Assembly (NCBI GenBank): GCA_900770445.1
Contig: CAAGKO010000017.1
Location: 1 to 6,892 of the forward strand
Reading direction: 5' to 3'
Length of the DNA: 6,892 nucleotides
Source: an uncultured Oribacterium sp.
Lineage (GTDB): Bacteria > Bacillota > Clostridia > Lachnospirales > Lachnospiraceae
Positions 6,266-6,892 of this stretch are shown one piece after another (within the stretch, counting starts at the first letter, position 1; each line of letters opens with the position of its first letter). A program made the translations under genes and the position numbers. Below the pieces are notes generated by a model. That model had not been told where the DNA came from. It was given only the letters and a program-made list of their open reading frames with translations, and ran no database searches.

Positions 6266-6424
6266 TTTCTCTCCAGTCATATCATGATTCGTCCACACAT
6301 CGCTGGACATTCTAAAAAGCAGCACGATCAACGGTCGCGATGTTTCTAGCATAGCGGGACTTTACTACATAGTACAACAAAATTTCTTCATATGTCATTC
6401 CATCTGGTTCTCGCATCCACAGCG
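6266..6424 (-). promoter_or_regulatory. Upstream region of the ketopantoate-reductase-like gene
   Basis: This 159-bp gap has no hairpin terminator for the preceding DUF1294 gene, so read-through is possible. A weak promoter can be read on the minus strand: TTGTAC, 18 bp, TATGCT (-10 at about 6346-6351). The dyad TACTA-CA-TAGTA (6363-6374) overlaps its spacer and -35 and may be an operator. No coding sequence is convincing here. Confidence 0.3.
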
Positions 6425-6706
6425 CTACACTATAACGAAGCGATAGCCGAGCAGCGCCATCCACGCGATCGTGGCGAGCGGCACCAGGAGACGGAACTTC
6501 CACTTCCGCGTTTTATGATGAAACATCCGCATGCCGAGCAGAGCACCCGGTGCGCCACCGACGAGCGCCGCCAGAATCAGCGTCTGCTCCGGAATCCGCC
6601 ACCGATGGTGGATCGCCTTATACTTGTCGAGCCCATACAGGAGAAAGGCGATAAGGCTCATAAAGATGACCCAGAGCGCGATACTCTGACCTACATACTG
6701 GTTCAT
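6425..6706 (-). CDS. DUF1294 family small membrane protein
   Basis: The 93-residue protein has three hydrophobic segments (about 7-25, 43-61 and 72-91). It carries the DUF1294 pattern in order: DK (27-28) after the first segment, RIPE (37-40), GG..G (50-54) and HHKT (63-66, usually RHKT), followed by F71. It is complete for the short, stand-alone form of the family; some members carry an N-terminal cold-shock domain, absent here. GAGGA lies 6 nt before the ATG. The molecular role of DUF1294 is not established. It is expected in the cytoplasmic membrane. It is the first gene of the leftward series, and its upstream DNA is the structured region at 6740-6890. Confidence 0.85.
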   Translation of the reverse strand: MNQYVGQSIALWVIFMSLIAFLLYGLDKYKAIHHRWRIPEQTLILAALVGGAPGALLGMRMFHHKTRKWKFRLLVPLATIAWMALLGYRFVIV

Positions 6707-6739
6707 ATTTTTTCCTCATCTTTGAAAAGAAACAATTCA

Positions 6740-6814
6740 GCTAAGGGGACCCGGAGGGGCGGCAACGGAGGCCATACGTAGAGACCGTGTGAAATCAAGC
6801 CGGGTCCCCTTAGC
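6740..6814. repeat. 75-bp element bounded by perfect 15-bp inverted repeats
   Basis: GCTAAGGGGACCCGG (6740-6754) is the exact reverse complement of 6800-6814. Between them is a 45-nt core with a minor inner dyad, ACGG (6765-6768... read as ACGG at 6765-6768) to CCGT (6785-6788), and the palindrome TACGTA (6775-6780). No T-run follows on either strand, so it is not a good intrinsic terminator. It lies 34 bp upstream of the DUF1294 start and would be in its leader if transcription begins further right. It could be a structured leader RNA, a small repeat element with terminal inverted repeats, or a protein-binding site. No flanking target duplication is visible. Confidence 0.7.
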
Positions 6815-6840
6815 GGCACTTGGTACTATTTTCCTTAGCA

Positions 6841-6890
6841 CCCTCTGCAACGCTGAGTTTTCATAAAGAAAACTCAGTGATTGCAGAGGG
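6841..6890. repeat. Long two-part hairpin at the right window edge
   Basis: The outer stem CCCTCTGCAA (6841-6850) pairs perfectly with 6881-6890. After an internal loop (CG opposite TGA), the inner stem CTGAGTTTTC (6853-6862) pairs perfectly with 6868-6877 around an ATAAA loop. This makes 20 paired positions in 50 nt. The minus strand after the stem (TGCTAAGGAAAATAG) has no T-run, and the plus-strand flank runs out of the window after CC. It could be a terminator for a plus-strand transcript if Ts follow, a leader or other RNA structure, or part of a repeat family. Confidence 0.7.
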
Positions 6891-6892
6891 CC

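Noticed and set aside
6312..6503. 63-codon minus-strand frame overlapping the end of the DUF1294 gene
   Set aside because: It overlaps a gene with clear family motifs in another frame, has no ribosome site, and matches no family I recognise.
6392..6781. 129-codon plus-strand frame running into the inverted repeat
   Set aside because: Most of it is antisense to the DUF1294 gene. The rest reads through the structured non-coding region, and the translation has no recognisable domain.
6740..6814. T-box leader
   Set aside because: The G-rich/C-rich arms recall a T-box terminator, but there is no AGGGTGGNACCGCG motif, and the downstream gene (DUF1294) is not related to amino acids or tRNA.
6740..6892. 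CRISPR array, integron attC site or retron RNA
   Set aside because: There are no regularly spaced direct repeats, no RYYYAAC/GTTRRRY core sites, and no reverse transcriptase gene in the window. Inverted repeats alone do not support these calls.

Overview
The window looks like chromosomal DNA from a low-to-mid GC member of the Bacillota (Firmicutes), perhaps an anaerobic Clostridia or Erysipelotrichia lineage. The reasons are strong AGGAGG-type ribosome binding sites, a classic hairpin plus T-tract terminator, a cre-like box, and the mix of families (CitMHS transporter, GH13 oligosaccharide hydrolase, U32-like protein, DUF1294). The genus cannot be assigned from this evidence. The left third is visibly more AT-rich than the right half (about 4276-6800).

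Layout. Positions 1-611 (minus strand) hold the N-terminal two thirds of a LysR-type regulator that runs off the left edge. A roughly 400-bp divergent intergenic region follows. It contains several short palindromes, a candidate LysR-type box, one doubtful 66-codon ORF and a leader hairpin. Positions 1015-2310 (plus strand) encode a CitMHS-family transporter of metal-complexed citrate or a similar anion, closed by a very strong intrinsic terminator (2342-2390). The rest is on the minus strand. In order of transcription (right to left) it holds a small DUF1294 membrane protein (6425-6706), a ketopantoate-reductase-family oxidoreductase (5300-6265), a divergent U32-like protein with a cysteine cluster (4276-5187), and a cytoplasmic GH13 alpha-glucosidase (2401-4092). 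Gaps of 112-183 bp separate these four genes. Two of the gaps contain hairpins or operator-like palindromes, so they are probably not one tight operon.

Functional reading. The LysR/CitMHS pair is a typical divergent regulator-transporter unit: the regulator probably senses the transported carboxylate and activates the transporter. The alpha-glucosidase probably cleaves imported malto- or isomalto-oligosaccharides inside the cell. Its upstream region carries a cre-like box and a CG-centred palindrome, consistent with catabolite control and a local repressor. The U32-like and ketopantoate-reductase-like genes have no pathway neighbours here, so their roles stay open.

The right edge (6707-6892) is non-coding and the most structured DNA in the window. 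It holds a perfect 15-bp inverted repeat around a 45-nt core and, 26 bp further on, a second long two-part hairpin. I found no convincing new defence or mobile system. The least explained items are these right-edge structures and the cysteine-rich U32-like protein.
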